Source of the DNA: Paenibacillus larvae subsp. larvae
Lineage (GTDB): Bacteria; Bacillota; Bacilli; Paenibacillales; NBRC-103111
DNA length: 64,000 bases
Reading direction: 5' to 3'
NCBI RefSeq assembly: GCF_002003265.1
Contig: NZ_CP019687.1
Span: forward strand, 4,159,501 to 4,223,500
In this document: positions 37,532-47,254 of the stretch, piece after piece
Layout of the letters: each line of letters opens with the position of its first letter
How positions within the stretch are numbered: the stretch's first letter is position 1
Program-made: the position numbers and the translations under genes
Notes under the pieces: generated by a model
The model's database searches: none
Seen by the model: only the letters and a program-made list of their open reading frames with translations
What the model was told of the DNA's origin: nothing

Positions 37532-39991
37532 GTGAGCATGATGGAGCAGTTTATGCCTGCTTTTTTAGAAGAAGTGGTTGGCGACCGGTTTGGTCGCTAC
37601 TCCAAATATATTATTCAAGACCGCGCAATTCCGGATGTGAGAGACGGGCTAAAGCCCGTTCAGCGGCGGATCTTGTATGCGATGTATGATGCGGGTAATA
37701 CCCCGGACAAGCCTTACCGGAAATCAGCAAAAACCGTAGGGGATGTAATGGGGAATTACCATCCGCACGGTGATGCCTCGATCTACGAGGGAATGGTGAG
37801 GATGGCCCAGCCATGGAAAATGGGCTATGTTCTTATAGATGGACACGGGAACTGGGGTTCGCAGGATGATGATCCGGCAGCAGCTATGAGGTATACGGAA
37901 GCAAGACTTTCGGAAATTGCCATGGAGCTTTTGCGGGATATCGAAAAGCGAACTGTGCTCTTTAAGGACAATTTCGATAATACGGCGAAGGAGCCGGTTG
38001 TGCTGCCTTCACGTTTTCCAAATCTGCTGGTTAATGGGGCCAGCGGTATTTCTTCCGGGTTTGCTACGGAAATTCCAACCCATAACCTTAGGGAAGTGAT
38101 CGATGCCTGTGTGGCAATGATGGATCAGCCTGAGATGACCGTTGAGCAGTTGATGGGTATCATCAAAGGGCCGGATTTCCCTACTGGCGGCATCATCATG
38201 GGAGAAGAAGGGATTAAAGATGCCTACACCAGCGGAAAGGGCCGGATTTATGTCCGGGCCAAGACGTCCATCGAATCTGTCAGGGGTGGACGGCAGCAAA
38301 TCATAGTGACAGAAATACCTTATCAGGTTGTGAAATCACGGCTCGTAACTGCCATCGAGAATATCCGTCTGGATAAAAAAGTCGAAGGCATTTCCGAAGT
38401 ACGGGATGAAAGCGGCCGTGACGGCTTACGCATCGTTGTGGATTTAAAGAAAGATGCCGATGCTCAGGGAATCCTGGCCTATCTGTTAAAGAAGACCGAT
38501 CTGCAAGTGACGTACAATTTCAACATGGTGGCTATTGTTAACAAAACACCGAAGCAGCTCGGCATCCGGGAAATGTTGCAAGCCTATATTGACCATCAGA
38601 AGGATGTGGTCATCCACCGGACCCAGTATGATCTCGAAAAGGCGGAAGACCGTGCCCACGTTCTGGAAGGTCTTGTTAAAGCACTTAATATTCTTGATGA
38701 GATTATTGAGACTATTAAAGCGTCCAAAAACCGTCAGGACGCCCAGAATAATCTGGTGGAGAAGTATGCCTTTACGGAGCGCCAAGCTGACGCTATTCTG
38801 ACTTTGCAGTTGTACCGGCTGACGAATCTGGAGGTTACCTCTCTGGAAAAAGAACTGAATGATATCATGAAAAAAATTACCCACTTGTGTTCCATCCTGG
38901 AAAGCCCGAAAAAACTGGCAAATGTTATCAAGAAAGAAATGATTGAAATCCGTGATAAATACGGAATTGACCGCCGGTCCGAGATCCAGGGTGAGGTCGA
39001 AGAACTGAAAGTGAATCTGGAAGTTATGGTGACCCCTGAGGATGTATTGGTTACCCTCTCCCAGGACGGGTACATAAAACGGGTCAGTATATTATCGTAT
39101 ACCCGGTCAGGAGGGGAACTTCATACAACCGGATTGAAGGAAGGGGATTTTGTCCGTCATTTGTTAGAGGTTAACACGATCGACAGCTTACTGATCTTTA
39201 CCAACCGCGGACAGTACTTCCTGCTTCCTGTTCATCAGATTCCGGAGTATAAATGGAAGGATAACGGAACGGCTATCGTCAATGTCATTCCTATGTCCAA
39301 AGAGGACAGGATTGTAAATGTTATTCCGGTCAAAAATTTTGAAGAGTCAGGCAAATCCCTTGTTTTTGTCACCAAAAAAGGACAAGTGAAGCGCACGGAA
39401 CTCAAAGAGTATATGACGAAGCGGTCTACGGCTGTAGTGGCATGTAAAGTGGGTGACGGAGATGAAGTCATTCAAGTGGAGGTCAGTGAATCCAACAAAG
39501 ATCTGCTTCTTGTGACCAAACAGGGAATGAGCATCCGTTTCCGGGAAGACGAAGTAAATCCGATGGGACGCGCAGCAGGAGGCGTGCGGGGCATTCAGCT
39601 CAAAGACGGAGATGAAGTCATCTCGGCAGAGTGGATCTTCGGGGATGAAGGCGAACTGCTTGTTATTTCCGACCGGGGGTACGCCAAGCGGACTCTTGTG
39701 TTTGATTACCCGCTTCAAGCCCGCGGAGGAAAAGGGATTCTTACCTTTGAATTCAAGGAAGGAAAAAGGGTTCGTTCAAACGGTACGGAGCTTATCGCTT
39801 CTTTCCTGGTAAAAATGGATTACGATATTACAGCTTATTTAAATAATGGAGAGCAGGTAATATTCTCAACTGAAAAGGCACCTTTAGATGATCGTAAAGC
39901 CACGGGGAAAGTAGTCATCCCGGTTGGAAGAACGGATTCCATTACGCATATCCAGCGCATGCCGGAATATGGAAAACCTGCTTCGTCGTAA
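37532..39991 (+). CDS. parC: DNA topoisomerase IV subunit A
   Basis: An 819-residue DNA-cleaving subunit pairing with ParE. Start GTG 37532 after TAGAGGTGAT. Seen: [60 protein letters not shown] with the catalytic Tyr of RYTEARL, and C-terminal beta-pinwheel blades (for example [30 protein letters not shown]). In the quinolone pocket, the position usually Ser in ParC (HGDS) is Ala82 here, while the acidic Glu86 is kept. Ends before a terminator. Confidence 0.93.
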   Translation: MSMMEQFMPAFLEEVVGDRFGRYSKYIIQDRAIPDVRDGLKPVQRRILYAMYDAGNTPDKPYRKSAKTVGDVMGNYHPHGDASIYEGMVRMAQPWKMGYVLIDGHGNWGSQDDDPAAAMRYTEARLSEIAMELLRDIEKRTVLFKDNFDNTAKEPVVLPSRFPNLLVNGASGISSGFATEIPTHNLREVIDACVAMMDQPEMTVEQLMGIIKGPDFPTGGIIMGEEGIKDAYTSGKGRIYVRAKTSIESVRGGRQQIIVTEIPYQVVKSRLVTAIENIRLDKKVEGISEVRDESGRDGLRIVVDLKKDADAQGILAYLLKKTDLQVTYNFNMVAIVNKTPKQLGIREMLQAYIDHQKDVVIHRTQYDLEKAEDRAHVLEGLVKALNILDEIIETIKASKNRQDAQNNLVEKYAFTERQADAILTLQLYRLTNLEVTSLEKELNDIMKKITHLCSILESPKKLANVIKKEMIEIRDKYGIDRRSEIQGEVEELKVNLEVMVTPEDVLVTLSQDGYIKRVSILSYTRSGGELHTTGLKEGDFVRHLLEVNTIDSLLIFTNRGQYFLLPVHQIPEYKWKDNGTAIVNVIPMSKEDRIVNVIPVKNFEESGKSLVFVTKKGQVKRTELKEYMTKRSTAVVACKVGDGDEVIQVEVSESNKDLLLVTKQGMSIRFREDEVNPMGRAAGGVRGIQLKDGDEVISAEWIFGDEGELLVISDRGYAKRTLVFDYPLQARGGKGILTFEFKEGKRVRSNGTELIASFLVKMDYDITAYLNNGEQVIFSTEKAPLDDRKATGKVVIPVGRTDSITHIQRMPEYGKPASS

Positions 39992-40004
39992 ACAGGCAGT
40001 TTTT

Positions 40005-40041
40005 AAAAGGCAAGGAGTATAATGTTCCTTCCCTTTTTTTT
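40005..40041 (+). terminator. Terminator after parEC
   Basis: AAGGCAAGGA pairs with TTCCTTCCCTT (one mismatched base) around GTATAATG, followed by TTTTTT; it also lies at the end of the convergent AraC gene. Confidence 0.7.
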
Positions 40042-40055
40042 GTTCTTTTTAATTA

Positions 40056-40919
40056 TTACCGTAAACTTAAATGAAGTCTCCGGTATTCACCCGGAGTTAA
40101 TCCCTCATGCTCTAAAAAACGTTTATTGAAATAACTGATGTTTGAATAGCCACATTCCATCGAAACACGTTTAATTGGCCAGTCAGGCTTTTCCAGCAGC
40201 CATTGTTTAGCTAATTGGATACGGCATAACGTTATATAATTGGATGGGGTCATACTCATGGCTTTTTTGAACAGTCTGCAAAAATAATATGAGCTTACTC
40301 CTGCCCTCTGAGCCCAATCCTCCAGGATAAACGGGTGTACAGCCTCTGTTTGGAGATCAGGAAGGAGGGCATAAATCCGTTCCATAGGCTCGGTTCCTAG
40401 ATTGGGCGTTAATGGGATAGCTTGGGAGACGAATACTGCCAGTACCTCATAAGTGTGCGCAGATAATTTGGCAGGACGAAGCCATCTGTACGCGTTTGCC
40501 TCTTCCATAAGCTCTTGGTGGACTTCTTCCAGTTGGGAAAGCTGTTTTAATGTCCATAGAGGAGTACGGTGAAATCCTTGTTCCGTCAGGAATTCCTTCA
40601 GCTTGTTCCCGTAAAAATGTACCCATCTTACATCCCATGGATCATCCTCACTGCTGTAGTAACGCTGGACCTGATTAGGAAAATACAGAAACCCGTCTCC
40701 CTCTTGCAGCATATACGTTTTTCCCTCGAATTCAAGATAACCTTTGCCTTTGGTGATAACATGAATACTGAAATCTTCCCGTTCTGTGGCGCTGCGTTTG
40801 ACATTATGATCGCTTGCTGACAGATAGCAGCCTGCCGATTCCGGAAAACAAAAATAGGGAGATCCGGTTAAAGTGGGGAAGAACCATTGCATTCTCTTTA
40901 TATTTTGCGTTCCGTTCAT
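40056..40919 (-). CDS. AraC-family transcriptional regulator
   Basis: A 287-residue regulator. I chose ATG 40919, which has GGAGGTTGGAGGTC upstream, over the in-frame 41009. The N-terminal cupin sugar-sensing domain shows DFSIHVITKGKGYLEFEGKT and LQEGDGFLYFPNQVQRYY; the C-terminal double helix-turn-helix shows WAQRAGVSSYYFCRLFKKAM, TPSNYITLCRIQLAKQWLLE and CGYSNISYFNKRFLEHEGLT ahead of PGEYRR. It is divergent from the Gfo/Idh and aldo/keto reductase genes, which it probably controls in response to a sugar. Confidence 0.9.
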   Translation of the reverse strand: MNGTQNIKRMQWFFPTLTGSPYFCFPESAGCYLSASDHNVKRSATEREDFSIHVITKGKGYLEFEGKTYMLQEGDGFLYFPNQVQRYYSSEDDPWDVRWVHFYGNKLKEFLTEQGFHRTPLWTLKQLSQLEEVHQELMEEANAYRWLRPAKLSAHTYEVLAVFVSQAIPLTPNLGTEPMERIYALLPDLQTEAVHPFILEDWAQRAGVSSYYFCRLFKKAMSMTPSNYITLCRIQLAKQWLLEKPDWPIKRVSMECGYSNISYFNKRFLEHEGLTPGEYRRLHLSLR

Positions 40920-41108
40920 ACTTAAGACCTCCAACCTCCATGACATCGGACCAATGCCCTTTGATCCCAGAACAAGAGAACAATTTTGTGTTAGAAATAA
41001 CAATTTCACTTTATATATCTGGGGAAATCCTTCTTTTATAATAACAATATAGCTTTAGCAGGGAAAAGGATCTATAAAATCATATGTGGGGAAGAGGAGG
41101 GAAATTCT

Positions 41109-42111
41109 ATGATTACCAATCAAGTACGCTGGGGCATTCTCGGAGGAGCGGGAATCGCGGTATCCAAGGTTATGCCCGCAATACAGCAATCTTCCACAGG
41201 AATGATTACGGCTATTGCCAGCCGGAATGAAGCAAAAGGACGTGCTATCGCTACACAATTCGGTTTGCCAAAGGCGTATGGCTGCTATGAGGATCTGCTT
41301 GGCGATCCGCAGATCGATGCGGTCTATGTTCCTTTGCCGAATCATTTGCATCAGGAATGGTCGATTCGTGCGTTGAACGCCGGAAAACATGTATTATGCG
41401 AAAAACCCGCTGCTCTGAATGCAAGGGAAGCGGCAAAAATGGCAGAAGTGGCCCAAAAGGCAGGGAAAGTGCTTTCCGAGGCTTTTATGTATCGCCATCA
41501 TCCACGATATCAGTCTATAAAAGATATAATACGCTCAGGCAAGATTGGTGAAATCCGGGGACTGCGCGGGGCCTTCACCTTTAATAGTACCGGTGCTGAG
41601 GATAACGTCAGATTTCATCGGAACATGGGGGGCGGCTCTCTTTACGATGTGGGATGCTATCCCATTCATACCGCCCCTTTTTTTGCTGGAGCAGGAACCG
41701 GAAGCCGCAACGGTTCACGCGTTCTTTTCTCCGGATCATGATCACGTCGATATGATGGCTTCGGGATTGATTGAATTTCCTGGCGGTATCGGCCTGACCT
41801 TTGATTGCGGGATGTGGGCAGAGTACCGGAATACCTTTGAGATATTAGGGACGCAAGGCCGGATTGAGATTCCCTATGCTTATTCTTATGAAACGCCGGA
41901 GGAAGCCTACTTCCTTGTAAAGGTCAAAGGGGAGTTACATACTGTTGAATCAGAACCGGTCAATCATTATGTACTACAGATCGATGATTTTGGCACCGCT
42001 GTTTTGGAAGGAAAGGCTTGCCGTTTTTCTTTTGAAGACGCTGTGGCCAATATGCGGGTGCTGGATGCTTGTCTTCAATCTGCGGAGAAAAGAAGTCGGG
42101 TCATCCTATAA
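41109..42111 (+). pseudogene. Gfo/Idh/MocA-family oxidoreductase, frameshifted
   Basis: A NAD(P)-dependent sugar-type dehydrogenase. The Rossmann part is WGILGGAGIAVSKVMPAI, with DAVYVPLPNHLH and the catalytic-Lys motif GKHVLCEKPAALNAREA. The frame is lost after DVGCYPIHTAP in a run of seven T (41678-41684) and resumes one phase over as LLEQEPEAATVHAFF, then ASGLIEFPGGIGLTFDCGMW to the end at 42111. Repaired length about 333 residues, normal for the family. Only this one lesion is seen, so a read error is possible. AGAGGAGGG precedes ATG 41109. Aldo/keto reductase follows 44 bases on. Confidence 0.85.
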
Positions 42112-42155
42112 GGCTATATTACTTGAATAATAATAGTAAATGGAGGAGAGCATGA

Positions 42156-43088
42156 ATGAAGCAGATTACTTTAGAAGGAATCCGTAAGCCGATTTTTCCG
42201 CTGATAATGGGATCTGATTTTTTTGATCCCGAACAGACAGGAATGGTCGCGGATCTGCTGGACGAATTTTTCGTCCTTGGCGGAAACATGATTGATACGG
42301 CCCATATTTACGTTGGAGGAAAGAGTGAACAGGCTATCGGACAGTGGATGCAAATGAGGGGAAACCGGCGGGATTTACTGATCCTGACTAAAGGAGGCCA
42401 CCACGATAAGCATGGTCCCCGGGTAAATGCAGAGTGCATTGCCTTGGATCTTGCAGAAAGCTTAGAGCGGTTGCAGACGGATTACATTGATCTTTATATG
42501 CTGCACAGAGATGACAGTAACATTCCGGTATCTCATATCATGGATGCCGTACATGCCCATAAAGAAGCAGGACGGATTCATGCATTCGGCGTATCAAACT
42601 GGACTGGAAAACGAATTCAGGAGGCTAATGAATACGCATATAAGCATGACCTTACCCCAATAAGTGCCAGCAGCCCGAACCTGAGCCTGGCGAAGCCGAA
42701 TGAACCCAGGTGGGAAGGATGTATTTCTGTAGATGAAAATGAATGGAAATGGTATGAGCAATCGGGCATGCCGCTTTTTTCGTGGTCTTCCCAAGCAAGC
42801 GGTTTCTTTAAGGACCGTTTCTCTCCGGAAAAAAGGGACAATGAGGAGATCGTCCGGGTCTATTATCATGACCGCAACTGGGAAAGAAAACGGAGGGCCG
42901 GGGAGTTGGCCAGGGGAAAAGGAGTGGAAACCGTACAGATTAGCCTGGCCTATGTACTGAACCAGCCGTTTCCAACCGCAGCTCTCATCGGACCTCGAAC
43001 CAAAGAAGAAATGCGTTCCTGTTTTGATGCCCGCAAAATTGAACTGACTCCAGAGGAAATCCGCTGGCTGGATTTGTTAGACGAATGA
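42156..43088 (+). CDS. Aldo/keto reductase
   Basis: A 310-residue (alpha/beta)8-barrel NADPH oxidoreductase. Catalytic tetrad candidates: Asp in NMIDTAHIYVGGKSE, Tyr of AHIY, Lys in LILTKGGHH, His in LYMLHRDDS. The NADPH site shows the late segment TAALIGPRTKEEM. Start ATG 42156 has GGAGGAG a few bases ahead. Together with the Gfo/Idh gene and the AraC regulator it forms a small sugar or polyol metabolism locus; the true substrate is not deducible. Confidence 0.88.
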   Translation: MKQITLEGIRKPIFPLIMGSDFFDPEQTGMVADLLDEFFVLGGNMIDTAHIYVGGKSEQAIGQWMQMRGNRRDLLILTKGGHHDKHGPRVNAECIALDLAESLERLQTDYIDLYMLHRDDSNIPVSHIMDAVHAHKEAGRIHAFGVSNWTGKRIQEANEYAYKHDLTPISASSPNLSLAKPNEPRWEGCISVDENEWKWYEQSGMPLFSWSSQASGFFKDRFSPEKRDNEEIVRVYYHDRNWERKRRAGELARGKGVETVQISLAYVLNQPFPTAALIGPRTKEEMRSCFDARKIELTPEEIRWLDLLDE

Positions 43089-43107
43089 CGTAAATAGTTG
43101 GATTGAT

Positions 43108-44296
43108 TCAGATAGCCGCTTTGCGCATAAAAGTACCGAACCTGAAGAGGGAGAGAACCATGGCTACTAAAGCAAAAGCCAGTAGGATAGAGACGTTCAG
43201 CCAGATATCCGGAAGATGGGCCCCGCGCAGGATAACGTCCTGGATCCCTTTTTGAGCCCAATATTGAGGTGTGCATTTGCCAATAATCTGCAGTACCGGC
43301 GGCATCATATCTGCCGGAAACCATAATCCCCCTACTACAGCACCTCCCATAGTAAGCAGCTGTGTGAAGGCCATGCCCATGTTCTCACTTTTTACGAATA
43401 AGGAAATCACAAGTCCGATTCCAGTTACACAGATGGATAAGGCCAAAATCAAACAGAAGATAGCAACAAGATCACCAAGATGAAGGTTATAAACGAAATG
43501 GCCGAAACCAAGCAGAACTGAGCTTTGGATCAGAACGACCAGCAGGTAGGGAAGCTACATGCCCAGCAAATAACTGCCGGACCGCATCGGGGTACTGCTC
43601 AAACGGGCAGTCATGCCGTTTTCCTTATCTTTGATAAATCGGCGTACCATAGAGATGATGACGAAGAATACAAACATTACCGTATATCCGGGTACAATTT
43701 GGCTGATGACATCGATACTGGATGTATTTTCTTTTTCTTCAGATATATGAAGGGGAGACAGCATAATCTGTTTAATCTCGGTTTCATTTTTACCCAAGGC
43801 AGCCAGGCTGCCGGAAATTTTGTTTTGTTTATAGGCCTCCGCCATATTTTGCAAAATTGCTTGTACAGGTGCAACCGCTGCATCTGCTGCCCCATCCCGG
43901 TAAAGAAGGAGTTCGGCCTGCTCTTTGCCAGATGTCAGCCGGGACTCAAATCCCTTAGGGAGTACGAGCAGGGCCGATAATTTGCCTTCTTTTATGGCCT
44001 GTACCTGTTCGTCCAGGGAACTGCTTTCTTTGTTTTCCAGCTGGATGCCTTTCATTTGCTCCAGGCTTTGTATAAACTGTCTGGATGCCTTTCATTTGCT
44101 CCAGGCTTTGTATAAACTGTCTGGAGGCAGTCGTCTGGTCTTGATCCATGTAGGGTATTTTCACAGCCTGGGTTTTCATGCTGGACATGGACCCGAATAG
44201 GACGATAAACAAAATAGGAAGGACAAGGAGCCAGAAGAAGGTTCCTTTTTCTTTGATCAGCAGTTTGATTTCTTTTTTCGCGATACTTATAAACAT
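43108..44296 (-). pseudogene. ABC-2 type permease broken by a 40-bp duplication and an amber codon
   Basis: Membrane partner of the adjacent ATPase. From ATG 44296 (AGGTGATTTGTCC upstream) it reads MFISIAKKEIKLLIKEKGTF, a first helix LLVLPILFIVLFG, and TASRQFIQSLEQMKGIQ. An exact 40-bp tandem duplication (44041-44120) then shifts the frame; past it the protein resumes as LENKESSSLDEQVQAIKEGK through the helix VPGYTVMFVFFVIISMV. TAG at 43557-43555 stops it after YLLGM, and the same frame resumes through helices LALSICVTGIGLVISLFV and VSILLAFALVAMVLSLF to 43108. Two independent lesions, neither a homopolymer error, so really dead. It convergently abuts the aldo/keto reductase gene. Confidence 0.85.
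44041..44120. repeat. Exact 40-bp tandem duplication in the permease gene
   Basis: Two identical copies of the 40-base unit beginning CTGGATGCCTTT and ending TATAAACTGT (44041-44080 and 44081-44120). Forty is not a multiple of three, so the duplication shifts the permease frame; a further CTGGA follows, suggesting a short homology at the ends. Confidence 0.95.
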
Positions 44297-44313
44297 GGAC
44301 AAATCACCTTTCC

Positions 44314-45237
44314 TTAGGAATCCCGGAGAGAAGTTCCTGTTAAAGTAAGAAAAACAGTTTCAAGAGAAGGCCGGACGATCTCCAGGCGCTGTACAGGTAC
44401 GGATTGTTTCAGGCATAACTCACTTACTTCCCGGATCGTTGAGACGGTATTGTCCGTTTGGATAATCCATCCTGCCCCTGAACGGGAAGAAGGCTCTTTA
44501 AAAGATGAAACGGGAATGTCCAACTGCCCGGCGGATTCTATATAGACAGATTTGGTTCCGTATCTGGATAGAAGTGCTTGAAGGCTGCCTTCTGCGATAA
44601 CATTCCCATGATCGATAATAGCCAACTGATCACAAAGGGTTTCTACTTCTTCCATGTAATGAGTTGAATAAATAACGGTAACACCATCCCGATTTAGCTG
44701 CCGGATCATTTCAAAAATGTGATTTCTGGATTGAGGATCAATGCCAACCGTAGGTTCGTCCAAAATCAGCAGTTTGGGTTGATGAAGCAAAGACGCAGCA
44801 ATATTAATCCGGCGGGCCATTCCTCCCGAGAAGGTATGCACGGCATCCTTAGCCCTGTCTGATAGCCCCACTTGCTCCAGCACATCCTGAATCCGCTTTT
44901 TAAGGGAGAGTCCTTTCAATCCGAACATTTCGCCAAAAAAGAGCAGATTATCATAAGCGCTCAGTTTATCGTAGAGGGTTATATTTTGCGGGACATAGCC
45001 GATCATTTTACGGACTTCACTTGTTTGTTTGACTGCATCCCTTCCGAATACTTCAACCGTTCCTCTATCCGGTTTCAGGATACATGAAACGATTTTCATA
45101 GTAGTGGATTTTCCCGCTCCATTGGGTCCAAGGAGACCGTAGCAGCCGCCTGCCTGAACCTCGAACGAGATTTGTTTAACCGCCTGGTGCTGGCCGTAAG
45201 TTTTTTTTAACTGGTTAACCCGAAGTGCCGTTTTCAT
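44314..45237 (-). CDS. ABC transporter ATP-binding protein (DrrA type)
   Basis: A 307-residue ATPase. Seen: LKKTYGQHQAVKQISFEV, Walker A GPNGAGKSTTMK, Q-loop VPQNITLYDKLSAYDNLLFF, signature FSGGMARRINIAASLLH, Walker B LLILDEPTVGIDPQSR and the H-loop STHYMEEVETL. A C-terminal extension follows as in DrrA-type drug exporters. AAGGAGGACCACACC precedes the ATG. It is the fourth gene of the GntR operon; its likely partner permease, next downstream, is broken, so the ATPase may be orphaned. Confidence 0.9.
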   Translation of the reverse strand: MKTALRVNQLKKTYGQHQAVKQISFEVQAGGCYGLLGPNGAGKSTTMKIVSCILKPDRGTVEVFGRDAVKQTSEVRKMIGYVPQNITLYDKLSAYDNLLFFGEMFGLKGLSLKKRIQDVLEQVGLSDRAKDAVHTFSGGMARRINIAASLLHQPKLLILDEPTVGIDPQSRNHIFEMIRQLNRDGVTVIYSTHYMEEVETLCDQLAIIDHGNVIAEGSLQALLSRYGTKSVYIESAGQLDIPVSSFKEPSSRSGAGWIIQTDNTVSTIREVSELCLKQSVPVQRLEIVRPSLETVFLTLTGTSLRDS

Positions 45238-45249
45238 GGTGTGGTCCTC

Positions 45250-45275
45250 CTTATATTACAAACTTATATTACAAA
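45250..45275. repeat. 13-bp tandem duplication at a permease stop codon
   Basis: CTTATATTACAAA occurs twice back to back. The second copy holds the stop codon of the upstream permease, so the duplication only lengthens the spacer before the next ATPase gene. Confidence 0.85.
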
Positions 45276-46024
45276 TCCAGCTTTCGATTCATTACGGATG
45301 TGGAAAGGGCAAGCAATATCCAGGCCAGCAAAATGGACCCTACAGCAAAGCCTGCCACTATGATTCCGCTTGTTCCGGAACTGTTGAATTTCTGAATCAC
45401 ATCCCCCCAAGGCTTGTCATTCTCACTTGTCAGATGTACCAGGAAAAACAGGGCATTACCGCTGATCCCATATACAATCCAAAGCAGAGGCACTACCGGT
45501 TTGAGACGGGAAAAGGTTATTACGCCTGTTAAGACTCCAAATGCGCTCATGAACGGAGCATAGATCAGCAGCAATAAAAAGCACTCTGCACTTAACTGGA
45601 CAAAGTGAAACCAATCTTGAAGGGTTAAATCCTGAAACAGCATCGTGTAGAGATAAATAGCTTGGATTCCGGTCCAGGCAATCAGCAGAACAACAAGTAT
45701 CCGGATTATTCCAGTGGTAAATTTGGCTGCCAGCAGAGTACTTCTTGAATAAGGTAAGGCCAGCCACCATCCTATCGTGCCGTTTTTCCATTCTTGTTTT
45801 AGAAGGATAAAACTCCTCATAAAGAACAGGTAGGGCAAAGCAAAGGTAGCATACATATACCCTTCTGGTCTAAGATCTATATTTGCATTCAAGTAAGTAA
45901 GAATAGCAATCAAAAGAAGGATGCCGATAAAACCATATACAAGCCGCCACTTTTTTGTACTTTTGAACAGGTTTTTTCTTGTTAATTCATCTTTGGTTAA
46001 AAAAAGCCATACTTTGGTGTCCAT
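45269..46024 (-). CDS. ABC-2 type membrane protein (Ytr-like permease)
   Basis: A 251-residue membrane protein with about six helices: LVYGFIGILLLIAILTYL, YATFALPYLFFMRSFILL, IIRILVVLLIAWTGIQAIYL, LLLLIYAPFMSAFGVLTGVI, VVPLLWIVYGISGNALFFLV and IIVAGFAVGSILLAWILLAL. A cytosolic KQEWKNGTIGWWLALPYSRS segment matches ABC-2 permeases. I prefer ATG 46024, with GGAGGGG just upstream, to ATG 46039. Partner of the ATPase encoded immediately before it in the operon. Confidence 0.8.
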   Translation of the reverse strand: MDTKVWLFLTKDELTRKNLFKSTKKWRLVYGFIGILLLIAILTYLNANIDLRPEGYMYATFALPYLFFMRSFILLKQEWKNGTIGWWLALPYSRSTLLAAKFTTGIIRILVVLLIAWTGIQAIYLYTMLFQDLTLQDWFHFVQLSAECFLLLLIYAPFMSAFGVLTGVITFSRLKPVVPLLWIVYGISGNALFFLVHLTSENDKPWGDVIQKFNSSGTSGIIVAGFAVGSILLAWILLALSTSVMNRKLDL

Positions 46025-46039
46025 GATTCCCCTCCACAT

Positions 46040-46738
46040 TTATCGGTACAACTGGCGGTAGACCGTTTCCATCGATCCCCGTTCCGCTCGAAGCTGTTCC
46101 ACATCACTTTCCAGCAAGACATGACCTTCATCCATAAAGACTACATAATTAAAAAGGCTTTCGGACTCATGGATATCATGTGTGCTGAGCACTATGGTTT
46201 GCTCCTGGTCACTGATATTTTCAATAATTGCTGAAATGATCCGTTCTCTGGATAATAGGTCAATTCCGGAAAAAGGCTCATCAAGAATGATCAGGGGGAC
46301 TTCACGGGCCAAGCAAATGCTGAGCATTAACCGGGCTTCCTGTCCCTTGGACATCCCCTTTGCCCTCATATCCATATCCAGCTTCATAAAATCAACCAAT
46401 TCCTCCGCCCTGTTCCGGTTAAACCCCGAAAGCAGCTGTTCTGCCCAGTTTAGAGCCTGCTTCACGGTATGTTCCTCAAACCATCTGGCCCGGTCTGGAA
46501 GATAGGCAATTTGTTTGTTCGTCATCCATCCGGCTTGTCTGCCCAGCACATTCAAGCTCCCATTGTCAGGTTTGATAAAGCCGGCAGCCATGCGGAAAAA
46601 AGTAGATTTTCCGGCACCATTTGCTCCAAGGATTCCTATAACCTGGTTTGCAGGCAGGTGAAGGGAGAAATCGTGAAGGGCCGTTTTTTGGCCATATCTT
46701 TTATTGATTTGATTTGCTGTTATCGCATAATGATTCAT
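46040..46738 (-). CDS. ABC transporter ATP-binding protein (YtrB type)
   Basis: A 232-residue ATPase. Seen: INKRYGQKTALHDFSLHL, Walker A GANGAGKSTFFR, AYLPDRARWFEEHTVKQAL, the variant signature GMSKGQEARLMLSICLARE, Walker B LIILDEPFSGIDLLSRE and the H-loop STHDIHESE. Its ATG overlaps the GntR stop (ATGA). This GntR-ATPase-permease order resembles the ytr operon of B. subtilis, which answers to cell-wall-active antibiotics; substrate here is inference. Confidence 0.88.
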   Translation of the reverse strand: MNHYAITANQINKRYGQKTALHDFSLHLPANQVIGILGANGAGKSTFFRMAAGFIKPDNGSLNVLGRQAGWMTNKQIAYLPDRARWFEEHTVKQALNWAEQLLSGFNRNRAEELVDFMKLDMDMRAKGMSKGQEARLMLSICLAREVPLIILDEPFSGIDLLSRERIISAIIENISDQEQTIVLSTHDIHESESLFNYVVFMDEGHVLLESDVEQLRAERGSMETVYRQLYR

Positions 46739-47127
46739 GAGATCTCCTCCTTCCGTTGCTCAATGAAAGTGTGAATGTCCTCCAGGGTATAGCCGATATC
46801 AGTCATCTTCCTTACATACTCCCCGGTCGCTATTTCAGCCAGGTTATACTTGATTTGTTCAACTGTTTCGGCATTGCTCGTTATAAAGGTGCCTTGACCT
46901 CTTCGCGTTACGGTTAATTGATCGCGCTCCAATTCCTGATATGCTCTCATGACAGTATTTGGCGTGATTTTTAAAGCTTGGGCCATCTCTCGTACAGATG
47001 GAATTTTCTCACCCAATGCAATCTCTCCTTTGGCAATGGAACTTCTAATTTGGCTCAGTACCTGTTCATATAACGGCTTACTAAGATCAAGATTGAACCG
47101 CATCCCGCCGACATGAACTTCATTCAA
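46735..47127 (-). CDS. GntR-family repressor (YtrA subfamily)
   Basis: A 130-residue regulator with an N-terminal winged helix (KPLYEQVLSQIRSSIAKGEI, KIPSVREMAQALKITPNTVM and RAYQELERDQLTVTRRGQGT) and only a short C-terminal tail (about 45 residues), the mark of the YtrA subfamily that controls adjacent ABC transporter operons. It overlaps the next gene by ATGA. An inverted repeat upstream (47160-47182) is the likely operator for autoregulation. Confidence 0.88.
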   Translation of the reverse strand: MNEVHVGGMRFNLDLSKPLYEQVLSQIRSSIAKGEIALGEKIPSVREMAQALKITPNTVMRAYQELERDQLTVTRRGQGTFITSNAETVEQIKYNLAEIATGEYVRKMTDIGYTLEDIHTFIEQRKEEIS

Positions 47128-47159
47128 TGGAATCCCTCTCTCTGAAAATCATGTTATGG

Positions 47160-47182
47160 GTGTATTATATCACTTAATACAC
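47160..47182 (-). promoter_or_regulatory. Operator-like inverted repeat of the GntR operon
   Basis: GTGTATTA-TATCACT-TAATACAC is a perfect 8-bp inverted repeat 33 bases upstream of the regulator start, followed by another TTAATACA half-site. YtrA-type repressors bind such GTGTA/TACAC dyads. Confidence 0.7.
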
Positions 47183-47254
47183 TTAATACAATAGGGAAGA
47201 TAAAAAAATAAAAACCATATGAAAGTTTTTACCAAAATTAGGGTTATATAGCTT

